Below are positions 13,001-24,400 of a stretch of 64,000 nucleotides of DNA, in pieces (the stretch's first letter is position 1; each line of letters starts with the position of its first letter). The position numbers and the translations under genes are program-made. The stretch lies in contig CM068553.1 of the NCBI GenBank assembly GCA_035048495.1, forward strand, positions 7,929,259 to 7,993,258, in the 5' to 3' direction. The notes beneath the pieces are model-generated. The model was given only the letters and a program-made list of their open reading frames with translations. It searched no databases and was not told the DNA's origin. This DNA comes from Euptelea pleiosperma. Its lineage: Eukaryota > Streptophyta > Magnoliopsida > Ranunculales > Eupteleaceae.

Positions 13001-16000
13001 AATATACCTCCGTGGTATATTGTCTTTTTGTCGTTTGATCTAATCAGGATAGATTGCGGAACACAAACAAACAATCACACAAGATAAGATATTTTTACAT
13101 GGAAACCTTAGCCAAGGAAAAACCATGGGACCATGTCCAGACGGAAAGTATCACTAACTGAAAAGTTAAACGAAACAAAGGTTACCTACGCAGCACCGTT
13201 GCAAATACAACATCCAACCTTAGCCAAGGCCCACTGCCGATGTGTTCACGTCCTCTGAATCAACGCCACGAATCCACGTGTGCCCTTCCAACCAAGAAGC
13301 CTTATCCGCTTGTTCAGTTTGGTACACCCCAAACCTACCTTCGACCGGCTCCTCCGATCTTAATTCTCAATACTCCCGCCTTTGCAGAAGGTGAAGGATT
13401 CAGTACACCCTGAACCCCAAGTTGCTCAAAAGGTGTTTGAGTCATACTGGTACTCTCAGGCTTACTAGGTTGAATATAAAAGTGGAAAACCTAGGTTGAG
13501 TAAAGATCAAGCTCTTTGCTTTGATCGGGAAGAGAACAAACTCACAAGATGTGAATGAAAAAAGCAACTTGCTCTTCGAATGGACACTCTAATAAATATA
13601 GCCTTTACTTCTCTCTCTTGAAGATTGAGTCTCTCTGTGTCTTTGTGTGTGTTTAGAGAAAGCATAGAAGGGTTCTATTTATAAATTCCAAGACCCTGAG
13701 TCGTGTGGAACGTGGGATAATGGAACCATGAATTTCAGATCTGAGAAAACCGATTCTGTTCAAGGTCCAATTGATTGTACACTTGGTTTAATCGATTGGG
13801 GACAAGTGTCCAATCGATTGGGCTCAATAAGTTTTCTGTTCCGAAGGCACCAATCGATTGCACAGGGTTCTCCAATCGATTTGACATAAATTACTTTCTG
13901 TCCCGAAGGCTCCAATCGATTACCCAGAGTCTCCAATCGATTGTACTCAGAAAGATTTCTGTCCCGAAGGCTCCAATCGATTACACAGTGTCTCCAATCG
14001 ATTGTACTCAAATATGTTTCTGCCTCGTAGTCTCCAATCGATTACACAGTGTCTCCAATCGATTGGACTCCAATCGATTGGACTTTCCCACTAGTCAATA
14101 TAATTGACTTTGACTCGGGTCTGTCCAATGACTAAGTTTGACCATTATATTTTAATCAACTCCTTTGGCTACTAAGTTACATACCTTCCTAATCGAGTGT
14201 ACAGGATCATTAACTGACAAATTGGCAGTTACTCAGATGACTCCTGTCGTCGACCGTCTGATTCTTGCTGTCTCTGTCTTTTAGTCTTCACGTAGTTGGC
14301 GAAGTATACGTACCACGACATCTTCACGCTACACTTGTGCTCGTAGGAACGGTTACAAGAATGTTTTTATATCAAACGGAATCTTTGCCAAATTGAATAT
14401 GAAAATATTCCTTACGTTTATAATGTTTATTTTACTTATTTATTCTATTTTGTTATTATGTTATTCTTTATGCTAAGTTAGTGATAAGCATAGTGCCTTG
14501 TATATAACTTGATTTAATAGTTGCCCTTGGAATATAATAAGGGAACTTATTATTGTTTAGATTTCCTGATATCCTCTGATCATTATTTTATGAATTGTCA
14601 AGGAAATTCGTGGAATTTTTTAATCCTCTGCTGGGCATGCAAACACCATCCAGGTGAAATTCTCATTATAAAGCCTGGTTACTTCATCCAGAGACGAGTA
14701 AACTTGAGGGCTTTAAATTTAAATCTAAAATAACTTGCATAAAGTAACCAATATGCGTTCACACGTTACTTAATTGATGTGCCTGTAGAAAATGTGAAGG
14801 ATAACAAGATAAACAATAATACACTATGGTTAAGAAAATGTTTGGGAAAAAACAAATAAAATCTATTATAGTAATTACAAAAGATATATATGCACCGGCT
14901 ATGATACCCGGATACGGCAAGGATACGGGACCGACACGGTGTGGATATGGCATTTACACTTAAAATGGAAGTATCCGACACGGATATGGCACCTATTTTG
15001 AAGTATCCGGGTATCATAGTGCACCGGAACTAAGTTATATTCTGTGGTATGGTGAAATGTTGAGTATTACACAATTGGAAGCTGTCTGTATTTAATTTTT
15101 GCAACCAAGTTTGTTATTATGAGAATCGTTTCATCCGATATAATGTTGACAGTTATTTGTACGTTACAAAAATTCGAACTTGCACTATAAAATTTTCGTA
15201 ATCCAATTTTTTATGTTATATCTTATTAAACTGTGAAGTTATTTTTGTCTACTATTATTATAATCATATGACCAATCTGGATAGTATGCTCATGTCAAAA
15301 TTCTGGTTGAATGGTTGTATACCTTTTTCTGGGTCTGCGGAGAATGATATTAACATGGAACATAACTAGAGTTTCAACTTCCAGATGCTCCCATGCTTGG
15401 TGTCCATAGAATATTCTTAAATAGAATTTAATGGATCAACATTCAAAGTTTGCCATCTAGTATGTAAATTAATTTTCATGCCTTTCGAAATATTAATGAA
15501 GATATGTTGCATTTACATTGTTTGGCAATTCTAATATAAAAACAGTGAATTCTTGTCGTGTGGTTAAATTTCATTTACGATACATATAATGTCATGCATG
15601 GTGTACTTCTGGTCTGGGAATGCTTTTCTACCATACCCCGTTGATGAATGTTTCTGTTGATCTGATTGCAGGCAAATTTTATTGGCATCTGAAATCATGG
15701 TATGCATAGGTATACTCCTAAGCTTCCACATAACAAGTCCGTATTCTGTGCCACAGTACATATGCTCAGCACTTATCACGTTTGTATCTGCTGAAGTTCT
15801 TGAAGGTAATCTATGGTCATTTTATTTGAATGGAATTTTAATTCATTGTGCCCCCCTGTCTAAGTTTTTATCACATCTTCACCATGACCACACCAATCTC
15901 AAGATTCACTTTTACAACTCTTCTCCATCTCAAATCCATGCATTCTAACCACAATAAATCAGTATTGCATTTCCATGAATCATCATGTTGAACTAGCCGT

Positions 16001-16894
16001 GTTTTTTTTTTTTTTTTGAAATCGAGGGTATCCAAGCCTCTTAGAGCACCCCGACTAGTCACCCCTCCAGACGTGCCAAGTATTCTGGGACACTTTGATG
16101 TGGACTAGCCACTTATTGTTACTCTTCCAGGGGGTGGCTCCAAGGAGAGTTGAACTCAGAACTCTTGCTTTTTGGAGCGAAGTCCTGGCCATCAGCACTC
16201 AACCCCTGGGGTTAACTACCCATAGTTTATCTTTTCTTTTTCCAAGCCGTTGTCAAGGATAGCAGAACCATGATACTTTCCCCAGAGAAAGCTGGAACTA
16301 GGAAAAGAAAATGGAGAAAAAAAAAAAAAAAAGGAAAAGAGGCAGGAGTAAACATGAAATGACACAGAATTGACATCCCCTTGATATAATTCAGGTTCAG
16401 CAAGTGGGTGAATACCATGCCAATATATCATGTTGTACGGTGATATGAGGGCATGATCATTTGGTGTAGGATATGTCATATTTAATGCTACTCTGCGGCT
16501 TCTCAACTTGTTATAGATTTTGATTTTCTGAACAGCAGGCCACATAACCAAGAAAATTATGCCCAATCGATCATTATCAGTGAATTTTAGTGATTTCTTG
16601 ACTGGAGCCTTTTCCTTTTATGACTTTCCACCATCATTTTCCTTGACAAGTCCAGGTGTCAACCTATCGCTCCTATCTCGGGTGATGTCATCCAGGCTCG
16701 CCCGTGGGACATACAATGGTGGACTGCTGTCAACAGAAGCTGGCACACTGGCTCGGGTGATTGCAGATGGCACAATAACATTGGCCGGGTACTTAGGTGA
16801 GAGCAGACTCTTGAATGTCACCCTACTTCCTTCACTCTTCATTTGTATATCTTCCATTATTGCCACCTTCTTCACCTACAACTCCCTCTACTGA
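1063..16894 (+). CDS. PHT5: SPX-MFS vacuolar phosphate transporter (PHT5/VPT type), 5'-partial
   Basis: Imports phosphate into the vacuole; the N-terminal SPX domain senses inositol pyrophosphates and the C-terminal major-facilitator domain is the pore (family knowledge). Exons seen: 1063-1183, 4207-4518, 4673-4777, 4926-5380, 8109-8410, 9839-10023, 11649-11839, 15672-15805, 16656-16894 (TGA 16892-16894). All junctions are GT-AG and the phases join without a break. The first visible codon is split (completed by two bases of an upstream exon), so roughly 26 N-terminal residues lie left of the window. SPX signs: [17 protein letters not shown] and the lysine-rich [19 protein letters not shown] signs: many hydrophobic helices in exons 5, 6, 8 and 10, with [19 protein letters not shown] joining exons 5 and 6. 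An acidic stretch ([10 protein letters not shown]) in exon 7 is the cytosolic loop. Visible part is about 680 aa, full length near 706, normal for the family. Introns are unusually long and full of repeats. The paralogue (PHT5;1, 5;2 or 5;3) is not resolved. Confidence 0.95.
2029..2529. repeat. Direct duplication of ~165 bp with LINE-RTE-like tail motif
   Basis: Segments 2029-2190 and 2359-2529 are near copies (tail motif, then CTTCTGAAACTGTAAGGAC, then ATGCATTTCAATT). Each carries CCAAAATAGTTGG...AAGGCTATGATG, resembling the 3' end of plant RTE-type LINEs. Lies in PHT5 intron 2. Confidence 0.6.
2584..3003. repeat. Three tandem copies of a ~142-bp unit
   Basis: Units at about 2584-2725, 2726-2868 and 2869-3003. 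Each has AATGGAA(A/G)CATTTG, GATAGGTCT.TGAG.CCTAG, TAATGGAATTTA and AGGATTGGCT.TGAAAGG. Divergence is modest; the third unit has small deletions. In PHT5 intron 2. Confidence 0.85.
3404..3618. mobile_element. hAT-type MITE with perfect 8-bp target duplication
   Basis: Left end CAATGTTTTTAAACCTAGAC; the right end reverse-complements to CAGTGCTTTTAAACCAGGAC. ATAAATAC flanks both ends (3396-3403 and 3619-3626). The C(A)GTG-type terminus and 8-bp duplication are hAT hallmarks. 215 bp, no coding capacity, in PHT5 intron 2. Degenerate relatives lie at about 21868-22040 and 31580-31750. Confidence 0.85.
5889..6377. mobile_element. Diverged copy of the CTATGTAACAA..GACACGG MITE family
   Basis: Aligns by eye with 40450-40938: shared AATAAGGAAAGAAATATAT, TAAATATAAGTAGATTTATA, GGAACA.ACCA.CCCT.TTTTAGAAATCA and CCTAAAAGTG. 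Terminal repeats have decayed. In PHT5 intron 5. Confidence 0.65.
6495..6999 (-). mobile_element. 5'-truncated L1-type LINE with perfect 15-bp target duplication
   Basis: The flanking repeat GGCCCACTCAACTCT is found at 6480-6494 and 7000-7014. The poly-A tail reads as poly-T on the + strand at about 6495-6509. The minus-strand reading frame at 6583-6978 (131 aa) is the C-terminal reverse-transcriptase zinc-binding region: [18 protein letters not shown] (Cys-Cys-His-Cys) followed by [13 protein letters not shown]. The open frame and perfect duplication suggest a fairly recent insertion. In PHT5 intron 5, antisense to the gene. Confidence 0.93.
7294..7597. repeat. Foldback element in PHT5 intron 5
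   Basis: Outer arms TATTGGACATCTTT / AAAGATGTCCAATA. Inner arms at about 7379-7412 and 7451-7485 share ATGATCG, CCAATGATCGC and GCCACATATA in inverted order around a short loop. No target duplication recognised. Confidence 0.6.
8660..8678. repeat. (CA)n microsatellite
   Basis: About nine CA units in PHT5 intron 6. Confidence 0.9.
8851..9037 (-). mobile_element. tRNA-derived SINE, copy 1
   Basis: On the minus strand the element starts GGGGTTGGTGAGATGGCCAG (box A-like), continues to GGTTCTGAGTTCGATTCC (box B-like) and ends in a short A-tail (poly-T at 8851-8858). Same family as 16002-16209. TGTTGGTT occurs on both sides, a possible partial target duplication. In PHT5 intron 6. Confidence 0.75.
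10078..10196. mobile_element. 119-bp MITE, CTATGTTACCCGG family, copy A
   Basis: Terminal inverted repeats CTATGTTACCCGG / CCGGGTAACATAG. Internal GACATGG...TTTACACTTAAA-like core shared with 14899-15019 and 37547-37710. In PHT5 intron 7, 54 bases after the splice donor. No clear target duplication. Confidence 0.8.
12830..14361. mobile_element. Candidate LTR-like insertion of ~1.5 kb
   Basis: Composition changes sharply at a 12-G run (12874-12885) and again near 14361. The part from 13040 to 13600 (GATTGCGGAACACAAAC, TTTTTACATGGAAACC, CCAAGGAAAAACCATGGGACC) has the look of LTRs of large plant retrotransposons. TGTTTTTAT occurs at 12821-12829 and 14362-14370, but 9 bp is not the 5 bp expected for an LTR element, so the boundaries are tentative. 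No coding region. In PHT5 intron 8. Confidence 0.4.
13771..14090. repeat. ~61-bp minisatellite built on CCAATCGATTGG palindromes
   Basis: About four to five units, each with TTTCTGTCCCGAAGGC followed by two TCCAATCGATT boxes about 27 bases apart; about eleven ATCGAT cores in all. The last two boxes are compressed (TCCAATCGATTGGAC repeated). Lies inside the LTR-like block. Confidence 0.88.
14899..15019. mobile_element. 121-bp MITE, CTATG(T/A)TACCCGG family, copy B, perfect 8-bp TSD
   Basis: Termini CTATGATACCCGGATAC / GTATCCGGGTATCATAG. TGCACCGG flanks both ends (14891-14898 and 15020-15027). The 8-bp duplication points to hAT transposase mobilisation. In PHT5 intron 8. Confidence 0.9.
16002..16209 (-). 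mobile_element. tRNA-derived SINE, copy 2
   Basis: Minus-strand head GGGGTTGAGTGCTGATGGCC, box B-like AGTTCTGAGTTCAACTC, 16-base A-tail (poly-T at 16002-16017). Flanks GTTGAACTAGCC and GTTAACTACCC look like a slightly decayed target duplication. In PHT5 intron 9. Confidence 0.78.
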
Positions 16895-18658
16895 TTTATT
16901 TCCCTTGTAACTACCCCTTCTCCCCCTCAACTGTATCAATACTGTATAGTAAAATAAACCTAGCTCATGTCCTCATTTCTGTTCATTTTCCAAGTACACA
17001 AGACTCAAAACCAGATGGATATGAAAAAATTGGGTTAGGGATATGTGGCAAACAATAATTTCTCGAGCCTCTATTATTGGGCCAGGATCTTCTACCGCGG
17101 ATTATTCGACACAAACAGTGGCTCTGTGGGGCCCACATGGAGATAGACAAAGGATGCTTTTTGGTGAGGATGATATCCTCACCATGGAGATCATCTCAGC
17201 AAAATTCATCCACTTCCAACATTTCTAGACTATGAAATTTCGGAATTTGCAACGTCCATTTCACTGTTAACTTTATTTTCATAGGGTTCAGAAATTTCGG
17301 AATGGGCTGAATTTTTGTGAGGATGATCACCATGGTGAGGAGATCATCCTCACCAAAAACCATCTCTTGACTCATCTCCATGTGGGCCCCCCTACTGAGC
17401 CATGTAAAAATCCTCACCCAAAACCATCTGTTGACTCATCTCCTTGATGTGTTTGTGTCTATAGGGAAGGGTAACATACACTAAAGCATAGAGTCTGCTC
17501 TCTATGTATGATATGTATGTGTTTCATCCAGATAGGTGAGTTGGTGGGCCACCATTTGGTTTGCTAGTACCAAAACATTAAACTCACTAAGTGTCTATAT
17601 AGGGAAGGTAACATATGCTCTAGATTAGAATCTGCTCTCTATGCATAATGTTGATGTGACAGGTGGAAAGCATCCAGAGGGGTGAACTACTAGGCCACCC
17701 TTTGATTAGGTAAAACCAAAAGATTACCCTCAACTTTGATTTACGTGTTTTGGTTTGGACCAGTAATCAGATTATAATTAACCATCCAGAAAAATTGTTA
17801 GAATGCTTGTGAATGGAGGACTTTGATATAGAGGTGGTGCAATTTTTGGGCTTATGATCCATCCAAGGGGTAACCTAGCCTTGAGTGGAAGGTCTAGGTT
17901 GATTGCCAAATGCGCAATGTGGCTAGTGCTAGACATGGGCCGCGGCCAGCATGAGCCACGGTCTGTCCAAACCCCAGGCGAGGAACTTAAGAAACTAGGC
18001 CTAAGCCCGTACTGGCCCGTTCCAGACCATATTGAGAACCAAGTTTAGGTATTTGGACTGGGCTTAGGTGATCCTAAGCTTATTTTTGCTAAGTCCAAGC
18101 ATGGCCATTTACATATTGGCCCAGGCCGGGACCAAAGAAGCCGGCCATGTCCGAGAAATTTTATATCATGGCAATTTCCTATACAGGTGTTCTGTCTCCA
18201 TCAGTGAAGTGCCACCTGTCCTGGGGTTAAGGTGGCCTTTACCTGTGGTTGCTTTTTTAACTGTGGCCCTTGACACCATGACAGGTGGCACTTAAATGGT
18301 GGTGCCAGAACGCCTGGATGAAAAATTAGGTAGGATCAAAAATTTTCTGGCCAGGACCTGTAAACGGTCAAAACAAATATTATTTAACAGTTAACAGCAG
18401 TTATTTTGAAAATAACGGCCGTTGTAGCAGACTACCAGGTAGGAGCAAATGATCCCTACCCCTCCCCCCAAATGGCACACTCTTGGGCCCCACTGAACCC
18501 AATACCTTTCTGTGTGGAAAATGGAGTGGTACGTCCTCCTTTGACACCCAACTATGCGGTGCTTTAAGGTAAATGGCACGTGATAAGCACTCGCGAAAAA
18601 TCAGGAGGGTTGTCAAACTTGAATCCCGTGTTAATGTTCTGAGCAGTCTCTGTGAGAG

Positions 18659-18803
18659 AGTAAAACTTCTGTCACAATAGTTCTCGGTACGTACACCTAA
18701 AAAGCAAAAGCACATGGGTACGTTGCAAAAGCACTTGTGTAAGTGCCGAGAAATCATTGGCTTGTATGTGTGATTTACAATTTCGTGTGATAGAAGTTTT
18801 ACA
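18659..18803. mobile_element. 145-bp MITE with 11-bp flanking duplication
   Basis: Terminal repeats AGTAAAACTTCTGTCACA / TGTGATAGAAGTTTTACA; the flanks CTCTGTGAGAG (18648-18658 and 18804-18814) are identical. A 9-11 bp duplication suits Mutator-like elements. Interior (GCAAAAGCAC, GTGCCGAGAA) is shared with 57588-57760. Confidence 0.85.
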
Positions 18804-20301
18804 CTCTGTGAGAGGGTGAGGTTTATAGGTAAAGAGCAGAGATGGTACGGAGATGTACATTTGCAATTACTATTTTCAGAGCACAGAGCGCACCAATGTT
18901 TTTTAATTCTCACTTTGCTTCTCATAGAGGAGATTTTAATTGCTTCGCCCATGCAACTGAAAAAAACGTTGGAAGATGCAAAATGTGCTACAAAGCAGTA
19001 ATTCCGTTTTTTTCCCTTTTTCATAGAAGTAATATCAATATTTATTATTTGGTTTTAAATCAGATAATTCCCCAGTGATGCACTTGTTTCCATTTCACAT
19101 GATGCAATGCAGTCAAGAGTTGCAATATCAATTCGGCCCATTGAAAAATGCAAGTTTAAAACAATTTAGGTTTAAAAAAAAGTTGGTCAAGAAGACGAGA
19201 ACGTCAAAAGATCAATGAGTAACGACTTCAGGTTTAATGTTTTTGTCCAAAATTATGCACTTCAGGTTTGGTGTGTATCCACCTCTTTCAGGAGGTCGTG
19301 GGGTCAAACCTACACAGGCATGTTTCCTCCTTTGAGTGGTTTGTCAGGAGTAGAAACCCCTTCACTGGCGCTGACCGGGTCCAGGCTTAGCTTGGCTTCT
19401 TCTATGAGGGGGTGATGACTACAAAAAAAATAATAATAAAATAAAAGAAGAAGTAAATCCAATGGTTAGAAATCATTGCATTCCAGCATTTTTTTTAGTA
19501 GTAAATCCAATGGCTGGAAATCATCAATTAAATTGATTTTTAGTGTGTTTATCCACCAATAGGTGGGCTAAACATCCATGCAGTCATTAGTCCTAAAAAA
19601 TTGATCTATGTAGGGCTGCGAGAGTCCTTTGCAGCCAATTTTTTCCGTAGCTTTTGATTATCATGAATAGTTGTTAAATAAGATTTTATATTAAATATAA
19701 AATAGCCTCGTATGAAGTTTTTGCCTTAGTCCTCAACTTGCATCGAGACGGCCCTGCTTAAACCCATGACCTCCCACAAGGGAAGGGTACACACCAATCA
19801 TCTGAGCTACTAGGTTGGGTGTAGCCCGTTCTTAATATGTAAAGAATGTGTTAATCAAGACATACAATCATCATGCAGATCCTAATAAAATTTAATTGCA
19901 AAAAAGTATTAATTTCAGACTTGGTAAGAAAAACCCTAAAAATTTAACTTACAATAATTCAAAATAGTGTTTTTAAGAATCGTACGATTAAGGACACAAA
20001 TCAGACTGATTGGTAACCGACTTAAATTCGGAATGTTTGAATTTCGTGACTTTTTTTAAGACATCCTCAATTCACTTAATGTGGTAAGTGACATTAATTA
20101 TCTTTAAAAAAGATTCTCTAATAATTATAATATATCCTTGTATGAAAACTCTCTTTAAAAAAATTACAAAAATATCTTCATAATATTTCAAAATATCCAC
20201 AATGTCCTTGACTTAATTTTCAGACAAGACCTTTAACCAAACGATATAATTCAGACATAAGTCATTAAGTTTTACCAAACGCCACCAAAAATGGGCCATT
20301 A

Positions 20302-20440
20302 GGGCGATGTATGCTTTGTTGTTGGGTGCGCTCTGTATTTCTTTGCTTTTTTATCTTTGTACTGTTTGATTGCTTGGTAGGCTTCCTTAGCCACTAAGGG
20401 TCTTTTAATAAAGCAGTTTATTCATCAAAAAAAAAAAAAA
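20302..20440 (+). mobile_element. Severely 5'-truncated LINE 3' end with target duplication
   Basis: About 140 bp of 3' UTR-like sequence (TTGATTGCTTGGTAGGCTTC) ending in A14 at 20427-20440. AAAAATGGGCCATTA precedes it (20287-20301) and is repeated over the tail junction (20437-20451). No coding part retained. Confidence 0.8.
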
Positions 20441-20796
20441 ATGGGCCATTAAGGTATGAATGTCTTAATTTCATCTTAAGGTCTGAAATTAAGTTTTACC
20501 AAACTGCCACCTACTCAGATTGAAGATCACTAAAAAGTTAAGCAGTAAAGAAAAAACTCAAGGGGGGGAGTTTTACATGAGAAGGATTTGTATGTCAAGA
20601 AGTGTTGACATAGAAAAAGTTTTATAGCATTTATATGCAAAAATCATTATAGAAAAACAAATTCAAGACAACCATACAGAGCCTAAATTGAAAATATTGT
20701 AGTCATGAGGATCATGAGTTTTTGTTAATGGGGGACCATGCCCATCCAAAAGAAGAAAAAAAAAAGATACAGAAAATGAGAACTATGACTCTGGCT

Positions 20797-20804
20797 ATCA
20801 GAGA

Positions 20805-20835
<31 letters not shown>

Positions 20836-20836
20836 C
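20797..20836. repeat. (AG)n microsatellite
   Basis: About 36 bases of GA repeats with one ACAGA interruption. Confidence 0.9.
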
Positions 20837-21304
20837 GTCGCTTATCTATATTTCCACAAAATGGGCCACTGAAATAATTGCAGAGTCCTCATATCTGTAA
20901 TGTTTGGTAGTGAAACCCCATTAACACACCTTGAATTTTAAAGCTCCTCATAATGGGAATTGAACTACTGAACACAAAAGTAGTTGGATCTCATTATACC
21001 CATCTCAAATCTGTCTTCTCCTTGAACACTCTATTTTCTTTGAGATCTAAACACAGTAAGTAGGCAGTCCAGAGAGCAAATCAACCCACATTAACTCAAG
21101 GGCAGTTGCAGTTGGTAGGTGAAGTAGTTAATGCCCAACTGTTTCTCATTTAATGGGTCAGCTAGCAGATAAGTGGATCCAAATCATACCCATCTCAAAT
21201 AAAATGTGAATGAGCTTTGTCAAAAATACAAGGGACTGAAGGACTTAATTGTGAAGATAGGTCTCACTCCTGCATTTTTCAACCAGCTTCAAGGGTTTGT
21301 TGAA

Positions 21305-21313
21305 TTTTTATAT
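21305..21313 (+). promoter_or_regulatory. Possible TATA box of the HOTHEAD-like gene
   Basis: TTTTATATG lies 111 bases upstream of the ATG at 21424, which would leave a leader of about 80 bases. Position is plausible, but AT-rich strings are common here. Confidence 0.3.
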
Positions 21314-21423
21314 GGGGTGGCTTGACTTTCACTGAGAAACCGATCGTGTGATCATTGGTTTAAGGTTGTGTCTAGAACAAACCCAAGAAGTTTTTGGAGT
21401 TCAAATCTGATTTTGAGATAAAT

Positions 21424-24400
21424 ATGGGTTTTGGGTGGTGGAGATTATTTGGTGCTGCTCTTGCTGGAATTCTGTGCTTTCATGGCTTCTGTTACTCAGA
21501 ACAAGGTACTAATCTTTCTTGGTCTTTTGCTGTTTCTTCACTGTCTTCTGTTTATTGAATTTCTAGTGTTATTTGCCACATTGTTTCCAACCAATATGGA
21601 TAAGTTTCAAAAATATGCTGGGCATAACAGTAGTTTCATATCAAGTTGACTCAATTTTGACTCATGGTTTGTTGAGGTCATGCCAAAGAGGGCAGCAACC
21701 ATGCTGCTAGTGGGCCCATTAGCCAACAATCATCCGATTGGTGATCATTAGCCATTCGATTTAAGTATCGAAAAAAAAGTTGATATCCAATGGTTAGAAA
21801 TCATCCATGAAAAAGGCTTGAATCCAATAGCTAGAGATCACCAATCAAGCTTAGTACTTCCGTACAGTATTGTTAAACCCGGACCGGATCAGTAGGTTGG
21901 ACTGGTAAACCGGCTCTTTAACCGATTCTAGTTGGCATTGACCCAGACATTTTACAAAATGTCGGCTTCTTTTGTGAAAACCCTTTAACGGTTCAACTCG
22001 AACCGTTGGACCCGATGGTCTTTTTCAAGTCTATTCAACGTTTATCAATTATCAGTCTCCCCAAAATGAAAGTACACTGTACACCTACAGTAGAACTTTG
22101 ATAACGGACGACAGACGACGGGCTACAGTTTGAGCCACGTGTCAGACTTTTAGAGACCACTGACCGTGTGGATGTTAGGAGTTAGGACACTTCTTCTACT
22201 TACCCTCTCTCTTAGGAATAATTTTTGATGACCGACGACAGACCACAGTATGAGCCACATGGCACATCTTAGAGACCACTAACTGAATGGATATTTGGCC
22301 CATTCCAATATGGACCTCCTTACCGAAACTAAGCCTGATTAGGTCCGTCATCAAAGATCCAAAGGTTAGAGAAGCAACTTTTTAATTTCTTAAATTAAAG
22401 GGTAATGATCGAGTAAGTAGCCCTTTACCATAACTAACCATAAGGGCCCTCGTGAGGAAGCCCATTTACAATTGGTAGCATGTTTTACCCAATGAAAAAA
22501 TGCCACTTGGGCCCTTTATAAATTATAGTAAGGGCCTCCTATTGGATCCCTGGTCTCTATTAAACTTAGACACCTACCCAAGAAAAAATGTTAAATCTCT
22601 TTTTCTTGGGTAGGTGTAAGTTTAATAGAGACGTGCAGAATAGGAAGGAATTTCATGGATGTAGGTGTGCAGATGTAAGGTTTTATCATTCTATACTACA
22701 TGACGAGTCAACCAGTTGGTCCTCAGTTTGAACCGGGTTGACCCAATCTGCCTCTAGGGGTGTCAATTTTACCCGATTTAACCGGAACCGAACAGGAACC
22801 GGAACCGAAAACACCGGTTCCGGTACCACATTTTTGGGAACCGATTAAAAAGAACCGGAACCGAAACCGAACCGGAAACTAATGGTTACGGTTCCGGTAC
22901 TCAAATATGGAACCGAAACCGATAAGAACCGGAACCGAACCGATAAGAACCGGAACCAATACATAAATATAGTGTAAAAATTCTCATATTACCAAGATTG
23001 GACCCGTTATACCCGAAATCGGAACCGGAACCGACAAAAACTACATAATCGGTTCCGGTTCTGGTACCATCACTTTGAGAACCGGAACCGATAAGTACCC
23101 GAACCGATAAGAACCGGAACCGTTTGTTCCGGTTCTGGTCACCTTAGGAACCGAACCGGAACCGACCCGTTGACACCCCTATCTGCCTCCTATACCTGTT
23201 GGATGGCCGGGCCCGGTTTAAAACATATAAGGGTCACTACCCGGTCGAAAAACTGTATGCCACGTGGCCAATTTTCTGTGCCCCACATTTATCGAAGTAA
23301 TTATTTTTGACTTTTTTAGTTGGGGATTACTATTTCCAAAGCCCATTTTGTTGCTTCTAGAAATCCAGCCCTTTTTTACTCCCAATTTGCTTCTTCCAGA
23401 GCCCACTTTCCAAGCCCATTTTGCTTAGTCCACTACAATGAAAATAGAAGAAGCGAAATAGGCTCTGGAAATAACAATCCCTTTCTTTTTTGTCTATTAG
23501 TTACTAACTCCAGATCTAAATCTTCTAAAGTCAGCTAATATTTTCTTCAACTATGTATGGCCATGTCTCCTTCTCCAGCTCCGAATTACACTTTCGTTCG
23601 AGAAGCGAAATCGGCCCCTGCTGTATCTTACTACGACTACATTATCGTCGGAGGAGGAACGGCCGGCTGTCCTTTGGCGGCCACTCTCTCCCAGAACTAC
23701 AATGTTTTGCTAATTGAAAGAGGAGACTCTCCTTATGGGAACCAAAATATAACCAATTTAGGTTCCTTTGGTGCTCCCCTATCTGACCTCTCCCCCACGT
23801 CGCCGTCACAACGTTTCATCTCCGAGGACGGTGTAATTAACGCACGAGCCCGAGTCTTGGGTGGTGGGAGCTGTTTGAATGCCGGGTTCTATACGCGGGC
23901 AGGCATGGACTATGTGAAGAATGTTGGTTGGGATGGGCACCTTGTAAATCAATCCTACCAATGGGTGGAGAAAATTGTAGCATTTGAGCCACCAATGCTG
24001 CAGTGGCAAACAGCAGTCCGAGACGGGCTACTAGAAGTGGGTGTAGAGCCTAACAATGGTTTTACTTTTGATCACATATATGGTACCAAGATTGGTGGGA
24101 GCATTTTCGATCCGAACGGGCATAGACATACAGCTGCTGATTTGCTCGAGTATGCGAATCCGAAAGGACTCACCGTTCTTCTAAAGGCTACTGCGCACAG
24201 GATCTTGTTTAGGACCAAAGGTATGAATATCGTAGAATCATCATCATCATCATAAGTCTTTTCCCAACGGTATGAGGTTGGCTATACTATGTTTATTCAT
24301 GCATATCGGATATTATACATGCATGTTCTAATTTTTGAAAATTTTAGTAACACCCCCCCTGAAATTTGAAAGTAATTAGTAATACCTCCTTATAGTTTCA

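Larger units (their letters stand above)
16895..21423. other. Intergenic spacer between PHT5 and the HOTHEAD-like gene
   Basis: No gene recognised. 16895 onward is the PHT5 3' UTR/terminator region. About 17160-17440 is a decayed copy of the GAGGATGAT...ATCATCCTC foldback family. About 17925-18135 has inverted GC-rich ends (ACATGGGCC / GGCCCAGGCC) of a hAT-like remnant. 18361-18425 holds a fragment of the ATAACGGCCGTT family. 18815-20280 shows only AT-rich unique sequence. Confidence 0.6.

Noticed and set aside
13771..14090. CRISPR-like array
   Set aside because: Eukaryotic context; the spacers are themselves repeated, so it is a minisatellite.
12821..14370. TGTTTTTAT pair as proof of an LTR insertion
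   Set aside because: Nine bases, AT-rich and not next to TG...CA ends; kept only as a hint.
18401..19024. Minus-strand 207-aa frame
   Set aside because: Runs through a MITE (18659-18803) and shows no domain pattern; chance open frame.
23557..23578. ATG at 23557 as the start of the GMC oxidoreductase
   Set aside because: It lies in intron 1; the acceptor at 23577-23578 and the upstream signal-peptide exon fit phase and family length better.
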